Source: JBFXAF01 sp050184585 | Lineage (GTDB): Bacteria > Pseudomonadota > Alphaproteobacteria > Rhizobiales > Rhizobiaceae | DNA length: 62,491 nt | Assembly (NCBI GenBank): GCA_050184585.1 | Contig: JBFXAF010000015.1 | Span: 1 to 62,491, forward strand | Direction of reading: 5' to 3' | In this document: piece after piece, positions 18,348-26,579 of the stretch | How positions within the stretch are numbered: position 1 is the first letter of the stretch | How the letters are laid out: each line of letters opens with the position of its first letter | Program-made: the position numbers and the translations under genes | The notes under the pieces: generated by a model | What the model was told of the DNA's origin: nothing | Seen by the model: only the letters and a program-made list of their open reading frames with translations | Databases searched by the model: none

Positions 18348-19049
18348 ATGAAGACCGTGCTTGCAGCCATCGCCGTTTTGTTCGTGACCGCGCCCGCCAT
18401 CGCCGGCGATCTGCCCGCCGGCTTCGTGCGCCTCGCCGACATCGACGCCACGATCCGCCAGGACATGCGCTACGCCGGTTCGCTGAATTTCCTCGGCCGA
18501 CCGGCAGCGGGTTACGAAGCCCCGGCCTGCATCCTGACCGAAGAGGCCGCGTCCGCGCTGAGCCGCGTTCAGGCGCGGCTGGCCGCGGAAAGTCTCACCC
18601 TCGTCGTCTTCGATTGCTATCGCCCGCAGCGCGCGGTCGACGACTTCATGGCCTGGGTGCGTGGAGGCAAGGGGTTCGACGCTCGCTGGCACCCGCGGGT
18701 GTCACGCCAGCGCCTGAGAGCCGAAGGCTACATTGCGGGGCGTTCCGGCCATTCGCGAGGGTCGACGGTCGACCTCGCCATCGCCGGTCTCGGTCGCGCG
18801 GCTCCGTCCGACCCGACCTGCGGCGCGATGGGTGCGGCGACGCTCGATTTCGGCACCGGCTTCGACTGCTTCGACGACGAGAGCCGGACCGCCTCGAAGG
18901 CCATCCCGGCGGCCGCCCGCGACAATCGCCGGCTCCTCGTCGAAACGATGCGGGCCGAGGGATTCGTCAATTACAGCCGCGAATGGTGGCACTTCACGCT
19001 GGCCGACGAGCCACAGCGGAAGCGCTTCGACTTTCCAGTTACGGACTGA
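18348..19049 (+). CDS. D-alanyl-D-alanine dipeptidase, M15 family (VanX/DdpX-like)
   Basis: Zinc peptidase of family M15D that cleaves D-Ala-D-Ala, 233 aa from the ATG at 18348 (an in-frame TTG at 18342 is less likely). A signal peptide (TVLAAIAVLFVTAPAIAG) indicates the mature enzyme is periplasmic. Zinc ligands and catalytic residues are in place: His135 and Asp142 in SGHSRGSTVDLA, Glu212 and His215 in EWWHF. It starts 40 bp after pbpC and likely belongs to the same transcript, placing it in peptidoglycan turnover rather than vancomycin resistance. It converges on the caspase-like gene with a 3-bp gap. Confidence 0.88.
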   Translation: MKTVLAAIAVLFVTAPAIAGDLPAGFVRLADIDATIRQDMRYAGSLNFLGRPAAGYEAPACILTEEAASALSRVQARLAAESLTLVVFDCYRPQRAVDDFMAWVRGGKGFDARWHPRVSRQRLRAEGYIAGRSGHSRGSTVDLAIAGLGRAAPSDPTCGAMGAATLDFGTGFDCFDDESRTASKAIPAAARDNRRLLVETMRAEGFVNYSREWWHFTLADEPQRKRFDFPVTD

Positions 19050-19052
19050 CGC

Positions 19053-20582
19053 TCAGTCCTCGAACAACGGGTAGAGTTCGCTGATCGCCGTGTCGGCGAA
19101 CCGCGCGCCCCTATAGACGGAATCGATGGTGATCGACAGCGACCGCGTCTTGACCGGCCGCGAGAACGTGAAGCGGTTGTAGTCCCGTACGTCGGGCAAC
19201 TCGATCTGGAAAGTCGCACCGGAGGACAGCGCCACCGTCGCGCCGCGCACGCGCGAGTTGTTCGTCCAGGTCTTCTCGTCCTTGTCGTAGCCGTTGAGGA
19301 TGTCGATCCCGGAGACAACCCGTTCGTCGTCGAACTGGAGCACGATCGACTGGCCAATGCCGGCGTCATCGTCCGATTCGACCCACGCGGTCGCACGGTT
19401 GGCATCGAACAGCATGTCCGTGCCATAGCTGTTCTTGCCTTGCGGCGCGAGAACCGAGGTGGCGCAGTAGCTGACGCCGCCGCCCGTCGTCTTGCAGTTC
19501 TGGCTTGCGCTCAACGTGCGGGTCGCCGACAGCGGCTCCTCCGGCGTCTCGGGAGCGGCGAGCGCCAGCGCCGTCTCCGCCTCGGGCTCCACGGCACCTG
19601 CCGTCGCGCAAACCGCCGCCGAGCGTTCGCGAGCCAGGTCGGCGTAGAAGGATCCCGGAAAACGGCGGATGACCGCTTCATAGGCCCCGCACGTGTCCAC
19701 CGACATCGCGAACTCGTACGCCTCCCGGTCGGGCGCCTCCCCACCGGAAGCAGGCGCCGCGCGATCGCCGGTGCCACCGCCTGGCTCCGCCGCCGCGAAG
19801 GAGAAGCGGCCGGTCAGCGACGAGGAGTCCCATGGTATCTGCGCGTTGTTGGTCGCCTCGATGACCTCGTTGCGCACCTCGATCATCATGTCCGAAATCG
19901 TCTGGCCGGGCGTATCGATGTGCTTGAGCAGCGCCGCCGTGAAGGGCGAGTTGCGCCCCGCCCCGTCCGACGCGACGGCGTCCGGCTGGGTTGCATAGGC
20001 GATGAACGTTCCGCGCCCCGATTGCACCCGCGAGAGGCCCTTGAGCGACATCGCCGAACGGTTCGAACTCGCCGCCAGCTTGTCGGCGAACGGGTTGTCG
20101 CGGCACGCGTCGAGAAAGACGATGTTGGTGCGAGATCCGCGCTGGAGCTGCCGCATCGCCGTGGAAAGGCCCACGAGGGAGATGTCGATCTCGTCCTCGA
20201 ACTCGACCCTTGCATCGACGGGGACGAGGTAGTTCTCGCCGTCCACCTGGATGCCGTGGCCGGCATAGAAGAACAACGCCACCTCGGCGTCGCGGGTCGC
20301 CCGCCCGAACTGGATCAAGTCACTCTCGAGTTGCGCCTTGTTTCGGTCGACCCCCCCGAACAATTCGAAACCCAGCGCCTTGAGCTTTTCGGTCAGGTCG
20401 GCTGCGTCGTTCGCCGGGTTCGTCAGCCTCGGAATGTGCTCGTATTCCGAATTCCCGACCACCAGCGCGACGCGCTTCTCGGCCGCCGCGCCGGTCACGC
20501 CGGCGACGACGAGGCATAGACCAATGATGAAGCTGTGGATCGCGCGGGACGCGCGCATTGGCCCTGAAACCGCGTATGACAT
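19053..20582 (-). CDS. Secreted caspase-like (C14) protease with NADase-type glycan-binding C-terminal domain
   Basis: Prokaryotic metacaspase-type cysteine protease, 509 aa. A signal peptide (HSFIIGLCLVVAGVTGAAAE) precedes the caspase p20-like domain, with catalytic His109 in FFYAGHGIQVDG and Cys160 in VFLDACRDNPFA. A linker of ~100 residues leads to a C-terminal discoidin-like module (about 360-509: SVLAPQGKNSYGTDMLFD, TAWVESDDDAGIGQSI, ISELYPLFED) that resembles the 'NADase-type glycan-binding domain' family. An ATG at 20558 could be the true start. The catalytic dyad is intact, so activity is expected. The export signal and glycan-binding-like module suggest an envelope or extracellular substrate, which is inference. 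Confidence 0.85.
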   Translation of the reverse strand: MSYAVSGPMRASRAIHSFIIGLCLVVAGVTGAAAEKRVALVVGNSEYEHIPRLTNPANDAADLTEKLKALGFELFGGVDRNKAQLESDLIQFGRATRDAEVALFFYAGHGIQVDGENYLVPVDARVEFEDEIDISLVGLSTAMRQLQRGSRTNIVFLDACRDNPFADKLAASSNRSAMSLKGLSRVQSGRGTFIAYATQPDAVASDGAGRNSPFTAALLKHIDTPGQTISDMMIEVRNEVIEATNNAQIPWDSSSLTGRFSFAAAEPGGGTGDRAAPASGGEAPDREAYEFAMSVDTCGAYEAVIRRFPGSFYADLARERSAAVCATAGAVEPEAETALALAAPETPEEPLSATRTLSASQNCKTTGGGVSYCATSVLAPQGKNSYGTDMLFDANRATAWVESDDDAGIGQSIVLQFDDERVVSGIDILNGYDKDEKTWTNNSRVRGATVALSSGATFQIELPDVRDYNRFTFSRPVKTRSLSITIDSVYRGARFADTAISELYPLFED

Positions 20583-20787
20583 CGATCATCGAAATTACGG
20601 TCCTGCGGCTCGCCCGTCAAATGGTGGATGGCCAAAGGCGAACGCGACAGGCGCCGCTGGCGCAAAGGATTTCCGGTCCTGCGCGGCCGGCTCGCAAATC
20701 CGTGCTTGGTATGGCGTCGCGATGGACGATATTGTCCCGCTTCGAATGCGCCGGCTCCCCGCTGCCGGGCGCCGACGGAGTTGTCAC

Positions 20788-22392
20788 ATGATCGATCTTC
20801 GCACCACCCGCCGCGGCCTGATGAGTGGCGCCGCCGCCCTGCTTGCCTCGACCGCGCTTCCCCGCATGGCTTTCGCCCAGACCCGGGGCGGTCGTCTCGT
20901 CGTCGCCGCCGATTCCGAGCCGCGCAACCTCAACCCGGCGATGGTCGCCTCCAACGGCGTCTTCTTCGTCTCCAGCAAGGTCGTGGAGCCTCTGGCGGAA
21001 GCCTCCTTCGAGGGCGAAGGCGGTCTGAAGCCGCTGCTCGCGACGGGATGGGAGGGTTCCGCCGACGGCCTTTCGGTCACGCTAAGGCTACGCCGGGGCG
21101 TCACCTGGCACGACGGCAAGCCGTTCACCTCGGCTGACGTCGCCTTCTCGGCGCTCCAGGTCTGGAAGCCGCTGCAGAACCTCGGCCGCGTCGTCTTCAA
21201 GGACCTCGAGGCGGTCGAGACGCCGGATGACCTGACGGCCGTGCTGAAATTCGCCAGGCCGACGCCGTTCCAGTTGATCCGCAATGCGCTGCCGGCGCTC
21301 ACCGCCGTGCTGCCGAAGCATCTCTACGAGGGCACCGACATTGCCGCCAACCCGGCGAACAACGCTCCCGTCGGCACCGGTCCCTACACGTTCGCCGAGC
21401 ACCGGCCGGGCGAGTATTTCCGCCTGGCGAAGAACCCGAACTACTGGGACAAGGACAAGCCCTACCTCGAAGAGATCATCTATCGCGTGCTGCCGGACCG
21501 CGCCGCGGCGGCGGGAGCCCTGGAGGCCGACGAGATCCAGCTCGCCGCCTTCTCGATGGTGCCGCTCGCAGATCTCGACCGCATCTCGAGGGTCGAGGGC
21601 ATCGAGGTGGTGTCCAAGGGATACGAGTCCCTTACCTACCAGCTCGTCGTCGAGATCAACCATCGCCGCAAGGAAATGGCCGACCTGAAGGTCCGCCAGG
21701 CGATCGCCCACGCGATCGATAAGGATTTCGTCGTCAGGACCGTGTTCCTCGGCTATGCCGCCGCGGCGACCGGCCCGGTGCCGAAGAACAGCAAGCAGTT
21801 CTATTCGGCGGACGTGCCCACCTATGCCTTCGATGTGGCGAAGGCGAACGCCCTGCTCGACGAAGCGGGTTACGCACGCGGCGCCGACGGCAAGCGTTTC
21901 GCATTGAAGCTGCTGCCGGCGCCCTACTTCAACGAGACCCGCCAGTTCGGCGACTATCTGCGCCAGGCGCTGGCCGAAATCGGCATCGACGCCGAGATCG
22001 TCAACAACGACGCGGCCGCGCACATCAAGGCGGTCTATACCGACCACGCTTTCGACATCGCGGTCGGCCCGCCCGTCTTCCGCGACGATCCTGCGATCTC
22101 GACAACGATCCTGGTCCAGAGCGGCGTGCCGGACGGCGTGCCCTTCTCCAACCAGGGCGGTTACGCCAACCCGGAGATCGACGCGATCATCGCTGCGGCT
22201 GCGAGTGAGCTGGACGAGGCGAAACGCACGGCGCTCTACAACGAGTTCCAAGAGAAGGTGGCGGCCGATCTGCCGCTGATCAACGTCGCGGAATGGGGCT
22301 TCATCACGGTGGCCCGAACCTCGGTGAAGAACGTCTCCAACAACCCCCGCTGGGCGGTGTCGAACTGGGCGGACACCTATCTGGAGAATTGA
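20788..22392 (+). CDS. ABC transporter substrate-binding protein, family 5, Tat-exported
   Basis: Periplasmic binding protein of the dipeptide/oligopeptide class, 534 aa from the ATG at 20788; the open frame extends upstream but homology and the leader begin here. The N-terminus TTRRGLMSGAAALLASTALPRMAFAQ is a Tat signal. Family motifs are clear (SDVAFSALQVWK after TWHDGKPFT; NAPVGTGPYTFAEHRPGEYFRLAKNPNYW; VRQAIAHAIDKDFV). It is first in the seven-gene set running to 27835 and defines its transported substrate, which cannot be named from sequence. A 297-bp repeat-bearing gap separates it from the permease gene. Confidence 0.93.
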   Translation: MIDLRTTRRGLMSGAAALLASTALPRMAFAQTRGGRLVVAADSEPRNLNPAMVASNGVFFVSSKVVEPLAEASFEGEGGLKPLLATGWEGSADGLSVTLRLRRGVTWHDGKPFTSADVAFSALQVWKPLQNLGRVVFKDLEAVETPDDLTAVLKFARPTPFQLIRNALPALTAVLPKHLYEGTDIAANPANNAPVGTGPYTFAEHRPGEYFRLAKNPNYWDKDKPYLEEIIYRVLPDRAAAAGALEADEIQLAAFSMVPLADLDRISRVEGIEVVSKGYESLTYQLVVEINHRRKEMADLKVRQAIAHAIDKDFVVRTVFLGYAAAATGPVPKNSKQFYSADVPTYAFDVAKANALLDEAGYARGADGKRFALKLLPAPYFNETRQFGDYLRQALAEIGIDAEIVNNDAAAHIKAVYTDHAFDIAVGPPVFRDDPAISTTILVQSGVPDGVPFSNQGGYANPEIDAIIAAAASELDEAKRTALYNEFQEKVAADLPLINVAEWGFITVARTSVKNVSNNPRWAVSNWADTYLEN

Positions 22393-22460
22393 GCTTCCAG
22401 GCCGAGGCTTGCTCGGGTGCCTGCGGAATGATGAACTCGCAGGCGTGAGCAATTCTTCGT

Positions 22461-22649
22461 GCCCCCCTCTGTCCTGCCGGACATTTCCCCCACGAGGGGG
22501 GAGATCAACCGGCCGCCCTGCTATCGCCAATCTCAGATCTGGCGGGCACGGCGGCAAGGTTGGAGCTGCCGATCTCCCCCCTCGTGGGGGGTCCGAAGGA
22601 CGGGCGAGACAAGTGGCGCGCCCCGGAGTCCGGCAGGACAGAGGGGGGC
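22461..22649. repeat. Nested perfect inverted repeats between binding-protein and permease genes
   Basis: Outer arms of 22 bp (22461-22482 and 22628-22649) are perfectly complementary. Inner arms of 20 bp (22487-22506 and 22571-22590), built of a C-run, acga, a G-run and agatc, are also perfectly complementary. The whole forms a nested ~190-bp palindrome. This is a mosaic intergenic repeat of the kind found in Mesorhizobium-like genomes. In RNA it would form a long structure between the binding-protein and permease cistrons, and could reduce expression of the downstream genes or stabilise the upstream message. Confidence 0.85.
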
Positions 22650-22689
22650 AACGTACAGCGCCAAACTCGATCTTTGGCGCCGCGTCACC

Positions 22690-23679
22690 ATGACCCGCGC
22701 TCTGGTCCTCCTGCGCCGGCGTCTCATCGCCGCCATCCCCGTCCTGCTGATCGTCGCGGTCGGCGCCTTCCTGCTGCTCGAACTCGCCGAGGGCGACGCC
22801 GTCGACGCCTACCTCGCCGAGAGCGGCGGCGGCGACCCCGCGCTGATAGCGGAACTGCGCCGGCAGTGGGGGCTCGACGGCTCGCCGCTCGCACGCCTCT
22901 GGATATTCCTTTCGTCGGTCATCACCGGGGACCTCGGCTGGTCGGTTCTATTCAACCGCCCCGTGCTCGACGTCATCCTCGAGCGCCTGCCAAACACGCT
23001 GCTCCTAATGGGCTCGGCGACGGCCCTCGCCTTCGCCCTGGGCTCGGCGCTGGGGATCGTCGCCGGTTCGCGGCCGGGGAGCGGCGCCGACCGCGCGCTG
23101 TCCATCGCCTCCCTCGCCCTCTACGCAATCCCGAGCTTCTGGCTCGGACTGGTGCTGATCGTCGTCTTCTCGGTCGAACTGCGGTGGCTGCCGCTCGGCG
23201 GCATCGAGACCATCGCGTCGGGCAAGGCTGGTCTCGACCGCGCGCTCGACATCGCCCGCCATCTCGTCCTGCCCGTCCTGGCGCTCGGACTGATCTACTT
23301 CGCGCTCTATCTGCGCGTCATGCGGGCCGGCATGACGGAAGTCTGGCGCTCCGACTTCGTGCTCGCCGCCCGCGCCCGCGGCATCCCGCGCCGCCGCATC
23401 GTGTTGCGCCACGTCGCCCGCAACGCGCTCCTGCCGCTGGTCACCATGCTGGGACTCCAGTCGGCCACCATGCTGGGCGGCAGCGTCGTGGTCGAGAGCG
23501 TCTTCGCCATCCCCGGCCTTGGGCGGCTGGCGCAGGAGGCGGTCGCTGCCCGCGACACGCCGCTGCTGCTCGGCGTGGTGCTCGCCAGCGCGGTGATGGT
23601 CATCCTCGTCAACCTCCTGGTCGATATCGCCTACGCGTTGCTCGATCCGCGCGTCGGCGCATCGGAGGCCGGCGCGTGA
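22690..23679 (+). CDS. Peptide-type ABC transporter permease (DppB family)
   Basis: Inner-membrane permease, 329 aa from the ATG at 22690 (the open frame upstream runs through the palindromic repeat). The N-terminal helix LLRRRLIAAIPVLLIVAVGAFLLLELAEGDAVD and the EAA-loop region (VLAARARGIPRRRIVLRHVARNALLPLVT; VVVESVFAIPGLGRL) are typical of DppB. Its stop overlaps the GTG start of the next permease (23676-23679), showing translational coupling. Confidence 0.93.
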   Translation: MTRALVLLRRRLIAAIPVLLIVAVGAFLLLELAEGDAVDAYLAESGGGDPALIAELRRQWGLDGSPLARLWIFLSSVITGDLGWSVLFNRPVLDVILERLPNTLLLMGSATALAFALGSALGIVAGSRPGSGADRALSIASLALYAIPSFWLGLVLIVVFSVELRWLPLGGIETIASGKAGLDRALDIARHLVLPVLALGLIYFALYLRVMRAGMTEVWRSDFVLAARARGIPRRRIVLRHVARNALLPLVTMLGLQSATMLGGSVVVESVFAIPGLGRLAQEAVAARDTPLLLGVVLASAVMVILVNLLVDIAYALLDPRVGASEAGA

Positions 23680-24506
23680 GCGTTCTTGCACGTCTGGCGC
23701 GCACGCCGGAAGGTCTCGCGGGTCTCGTCATTCTCGGTGCGTTGGGCGCCCTCGCTATCGCTGCGCCATGGCTTTTTCCACGCGATCCCTTGTCGATCGC
23801 GGGCGCGCCGCTGCTTTCGCCCTTCGTCGACTCCGCCCATCCTCTCGGCACCGACCGGCTCGGTCGCGACGTGCTCGCGGGCTTGGTGCATGGCGCGCGC
23901 ACCTCGCTGCTTGTCGGGCTGGCGGCAGCCCTCACCGCCGTCGTCGTGGGCGCGACGGTTGGGATCACCGCCGGGTTTTCGGGGGGACTGATCGACGAAC
24001 TGTTGATGCGCGTCACCGATGCCTTCCAGACCGTGCCGGGCTTCCTGCTGGCGCTCGCCTTCGTCTCGGTCGCTGGCGCCTCGACCGGCATCGTCGTGCT
24101 CGCCATAGCGCTCGGTGCATGGCCCGGACCCGCGCGCATCGCTCGCGCCGAAGTCCTGTCGCTGCGCGAACGCGACTTCGTCGCCGCCAACCGGGCGCTC
24201 GGCATGCACCCTGCCGAGATCGCCTTTCGCGACATCCTGCCCAACGCCCTTCCGCCTGTTGTCGCGCTTTCCTCGGTCATCGTCGCCAGCGCCATCCTGA
24301 TCGAGTCGGCGCTCTCCTTCCTCGGCCTTGGCGACCCGAACCGGGTCACCTGGGGCGGCATGATCGCCGAGGGTCGCAGCGTGCTGCGCTCCGCGCCCTT
24401 CCTCTCGATTGTGCCCGGCATCGCGCTCGTCCTGGCCGTGCTCGGCGTCTACCTGCTCGGCGAAGGCGCGGTCGAGGCGACCGCTGCGCGTGAGAGGCGC
24501 GGATGA
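23676..24506 (+). CDS. Peptide-type ABC transporter permease (DppC family)
   Basis: Second permease of the importer, 276 aa. The start is the GTG at 23676 that overlaps the preceding stop (GTGA); the open frame extends further upstream, but that part lies inside the previous gene. DppC signatures: HPLGTDRLGRDVLAGLVHGARTSL near residues 50-75 and the EAA region (NRALGMHPAEIAFRDILPNALPPVV; SALSFLGLGDPNRVTWGGMIAEG). The stop overlaps the start of the first ATPase gene by 4 bases. Confidence 0.92.
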   Translation: MSVLARLARTPEGLAGLVILGALGALAIAAPWLFPRDPLSIAGAPLLSPFVDSAHPLGTDRLGRDVLAGLVHGARTSLLVGLAAALTAVVVGATVGITAGFSGGLIDELLMRVTDAFQTVPGFLLALAFVSVAGASTGIVVLAIALGAWPGPARIARAEVLSLRERDFVAANRALGMHPAEIAFRDILPNALPPVVALSSVIVASAILIESALSFLGLGDPNRVTWGGMIAEGRSVLRSAPFLSIVPGIALVLAVLGVYLLGEGAVEATAARERRG

Positions 24507-25282
24507 GCGCACGCCTCTCCGTCCAGCGCCTCTCCGTCCGCTACCGTCCGGACAGCGCCCCGGCGCTCGACGGCGTCGATTTCGAGATCGCCGCCGGCGA
24601 ACGTCTGGCCGTCATCGGCGAGAGCGGCTCGGGCAAATCGACGCTGGCGCTGGCGGTTGCCGGTCTTCTGCCGCCGGGAGCCGTTGCGACCGGCAGGGTC
24701 GACTGGCCCGAAATCGGCGGAACGCCCCGCCCCGGCCGCGACTATGGTTTCGTCTTTCAGGACCCGTCCGCAAGCCTGGACCCGGTGATGGCGGCAGGGC
24801 GGCAGGTTGCCGAAGTCGCGGAAATCCACCTCGGCTTGCGCGCCCGGGCGGCGCTCGACCTTGCGTCTCGGCTGTTTGGACAGGTCGGCCTCCCCGCCTC
24901 GGCGCTGCGCGCCTTTCCGCACCAGCTTTCCGGTGGCCAGAAGCAGCGCGTCGCGCTGGCCGCGGCGCTCGTCGCCGACCCTGGACTGCTGATCGCCGAC
25001 GAGGCGACGAGCGCGCTCGACACCATCGTCCAGGCCGAGATCGTGAAGCTCATTGCCGGTCTCGTCGCCGAACGCCGGATGGCGCTGCTCTTCATTACGC
25101 ACGATATCGCGCTGGCGTCCGGAATCGCCGACCGCATCGCCGTCTTCCGCGACGGTCGGCTCGTCGAGATCGGCCCGGCCGCGGAGATCGTTTCGCGCCC
25201 GCGCGATGCCTACACGCGCCTCCTCGTCACCGCCGCGGACAACCCCGCCGTGACCGCATCGCTCGCCGGTGCCGTCCGATGA
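24503..25282 (+). CDS. Peptide-type ABC transporter ATP-binding protein (DppD-like)
   Basis: Cytoplasmic ATPase of the importer, 259 aa. Walker A GESGSGKST (about residue 40), Q-loop FVFQDPSASLDPVM, signature LSGGQKQRVAL and Walker B LLIADEATSALD are all intact, as is the H-loop (LLFITHDIAL). It lacks the extended C-terminal oligopeptide-transporter domain of DppD proteins, so it is shorter than E. coli DppD. It overlaps both neighbours by ATGA junctions. Confidence 0.92.
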   Translation: MSARLSVQRLSVRYRPDSAPALDGVDFEIAAGERLAVIGESGSGKSTLALAVAGLLPPGAVATGRVDWPEIGGTPRPGRDYGFVFQDPSASLDPVMAAGRQVAEVAEIHLGLRARAALDLASRLFGQVGLPASALRAFPHQLSGGQKQRVALAAALVADPGLLIADEATSALDTIVQAEIVKLIAGLVAERRMALLFITHDIALASGIADRIAVFRDGRLVEIGPAAEIVSRPRDAYTRLLVTAADNPAVTASLAGAVR

Positions 25283-26073
25283 GCGTGCCGCTTCTCGTCG
25301 TCCGCAACCTGTCGAAGACGTTTAGTCGCGACGGTGGCCGCCTTGCCGCACTCGACAGCGTCGATCTCGACGTTGCGGTGGGCGAAACGCTGGCGCTTGT
25401 CGGGCCCTCGGGCTCCGGCAAGTCGACGCTCGCGCGCATCGTCATGCGATTGCTGGAACCGGACGCCGGATCTGTGACGCTCGGCGGGACCGAAATCGTG
25501 AGCCTTTCCGGATCGCGCCTGCGCTCCATGCGCGCGCGCTGGCAGATGGTGTTCCAGGATCCGCATGCGGCCTTCAATCCACGCGCCACCGTCGGCCGCG
25601 TGCTGGCCGACCCTTTGCGCATCCACGGACTGGCGTCCGCCGCCGAACGGCCCGCGGCCGTGGCTGCGCTGCTCTCGCGCGTCGGTCTCGACCCGGTCCT
25701 GGTGGGCCGGCGTGTGCACGAGATATCGGGCGGCCAGCGCCAGCGCGTGGCGATCGCCCGCGCGGTCGCGACGAAACCGGCGCTGATCGTGCTCGATGAG
25801 GCGGTTTCGGCGCTCGATGTCCAGACCCGCGTGGCGATCCTCGACCTGCTCCGTGATCTCCAGGACAGGGATCGCATCGCCTTTCTGTTCGTCACCCACG
25901 ACCTCGCGCTCGTCCGCACCTTCGCCGACCGGGTGGCGATTCTCGATGCCGGCCGCATCGTCGAGACCGGACCCGCCCGCGAGACCGTCGATGCCCCCCG
26001 CTCGGCGACGGGCAGGGCGCTGGTCGCGGCCATGCCGCGCATCCTGCACCGTGAAGAAGGACAGCTTGCATGA
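25279..26073 (+). CDS. Peptide-type ABC transporter ATP-binding protein (DppF-like)
   Basis: Second ATPase of the importer, 264 aa from the ATG at 25279 that overlaps the previous stop. Walker A GPSGSGKST, Q-loop MVFQDPHAAFNPRAT, signature ISGGQRQRVAIA, Walker B LIVLDEAVSALD and H-loop FLFVTHDLAL are present. With the preceding ATPase it gives the heterodimer typical of Dpp/Opp systems. The start of the next gene overlaps its stop by 4 bases. Confidence 0.92.
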   Translation: MSVPLLVVRNLSKTFSRDGGRLAALDSVDLDVAVGETLALVGPSGSGKSTLARIVMRLLEPDAGSVTLGGTEIVSLSGSRLRSMRARWQMVFQDPHAAFNPRATVGRVLADPLRIHGLASAAERPAAVAALLSRVGLDPVLVGRRVHEISGGQRQRVAIARAVATKPALIVLDEAVSALDVQTRVAILDLLRDLQDRDRIAFLFVTHDLALVRTFADRVAILDAGRIVETGPARETVDAPRSATGRALVAAMPRILHREEGQLA

Positions 26074-26579
26074 CGGACGCAGAGCGCGCCGAAACCCTTG
26101 CCCGCGAACTCGAAGCGGCCTTCCGAAACCGCGCCGACCTCTACCGGCTGTTCCTCGACCAGCTGACCGGTGAACTGGGCGCCGAGCGGGCCGAGGCGGT
26201 CATGGAGGCGGCGATCGAGAAGCGAGGTCGGGAAGTCGCGGCCGCCGCCTTTTCGGGGTTCGGCCCCAACGATGCTCGACGGATCGGTGAGGCGTTCCTC
26301 GCGGTCAGCCCCGATGACGGGCGCATGTACCCGACCGAAGTCGATCGCGACCCACGCCGCATCGCCTTCCGTGTCAAACGCTGCCCCCTGAAGGACGCCT
26401 GGATGGCGGCGGGTGTCGACGAGGAAAGGTTGACGACGCTCTGCCGCATCGCCGGCGCCTTTGATCGAGGGCTGTTCGAAGCGACGGGCGTGCGCTTCGA
26501 CAACGTCACCTGGTCGCCCGGTCACGGCACGGACTGCTGCCATATCACCCTGACCGACCGCGACGCGGCACGCGCATGA
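26070..26579 (+). CDS. L-2-amino-thiazoline-4-carboxylic acid hydrolase-like protein
   Basis: Small cytoplasmic protein, 169 aa, with the residue pattern of the ATC-hydrolase family: a helical N-terminal half and a C-terminal half with conserved Cys residues (VKRCPLKDAW, LCRIAGAFDRGLFEATG, then SPGHGTDCCHITL). The characterised family member opens the thiazoline ring of L-2-amino-thiazoline-4-carboxylate on the way to L-cysteine. Many homologues are uncharacterised, so that reaction is only a suggestion. It is sandwiched with 4-base overlaps between an ABC ATPase and an FAD oxidase, so it likely processes what the transporter imports. Confidence 0.6.
   Translation: MTDAERAETLARELEAAFRNRADLYRLFLDQLTGELGAERAEAVMEAAIEKRGREVAAAAFSGFGPNDARRIGEAFLAVSPDDGRMYPTEVDRDPRRIAFRVKRCPLKDAWMAAGVDEERLTTLCRIAGAFDRGLFEATGVRFDNVTWSPGHGTDCCHITLTDRDAARA

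Noticed and set aside
21088..22557. 489-aa minus-strand frame over the second binding-protein gene
   Set aside because: Shadow of a well-supported gene; extends into the palindromic repeat.
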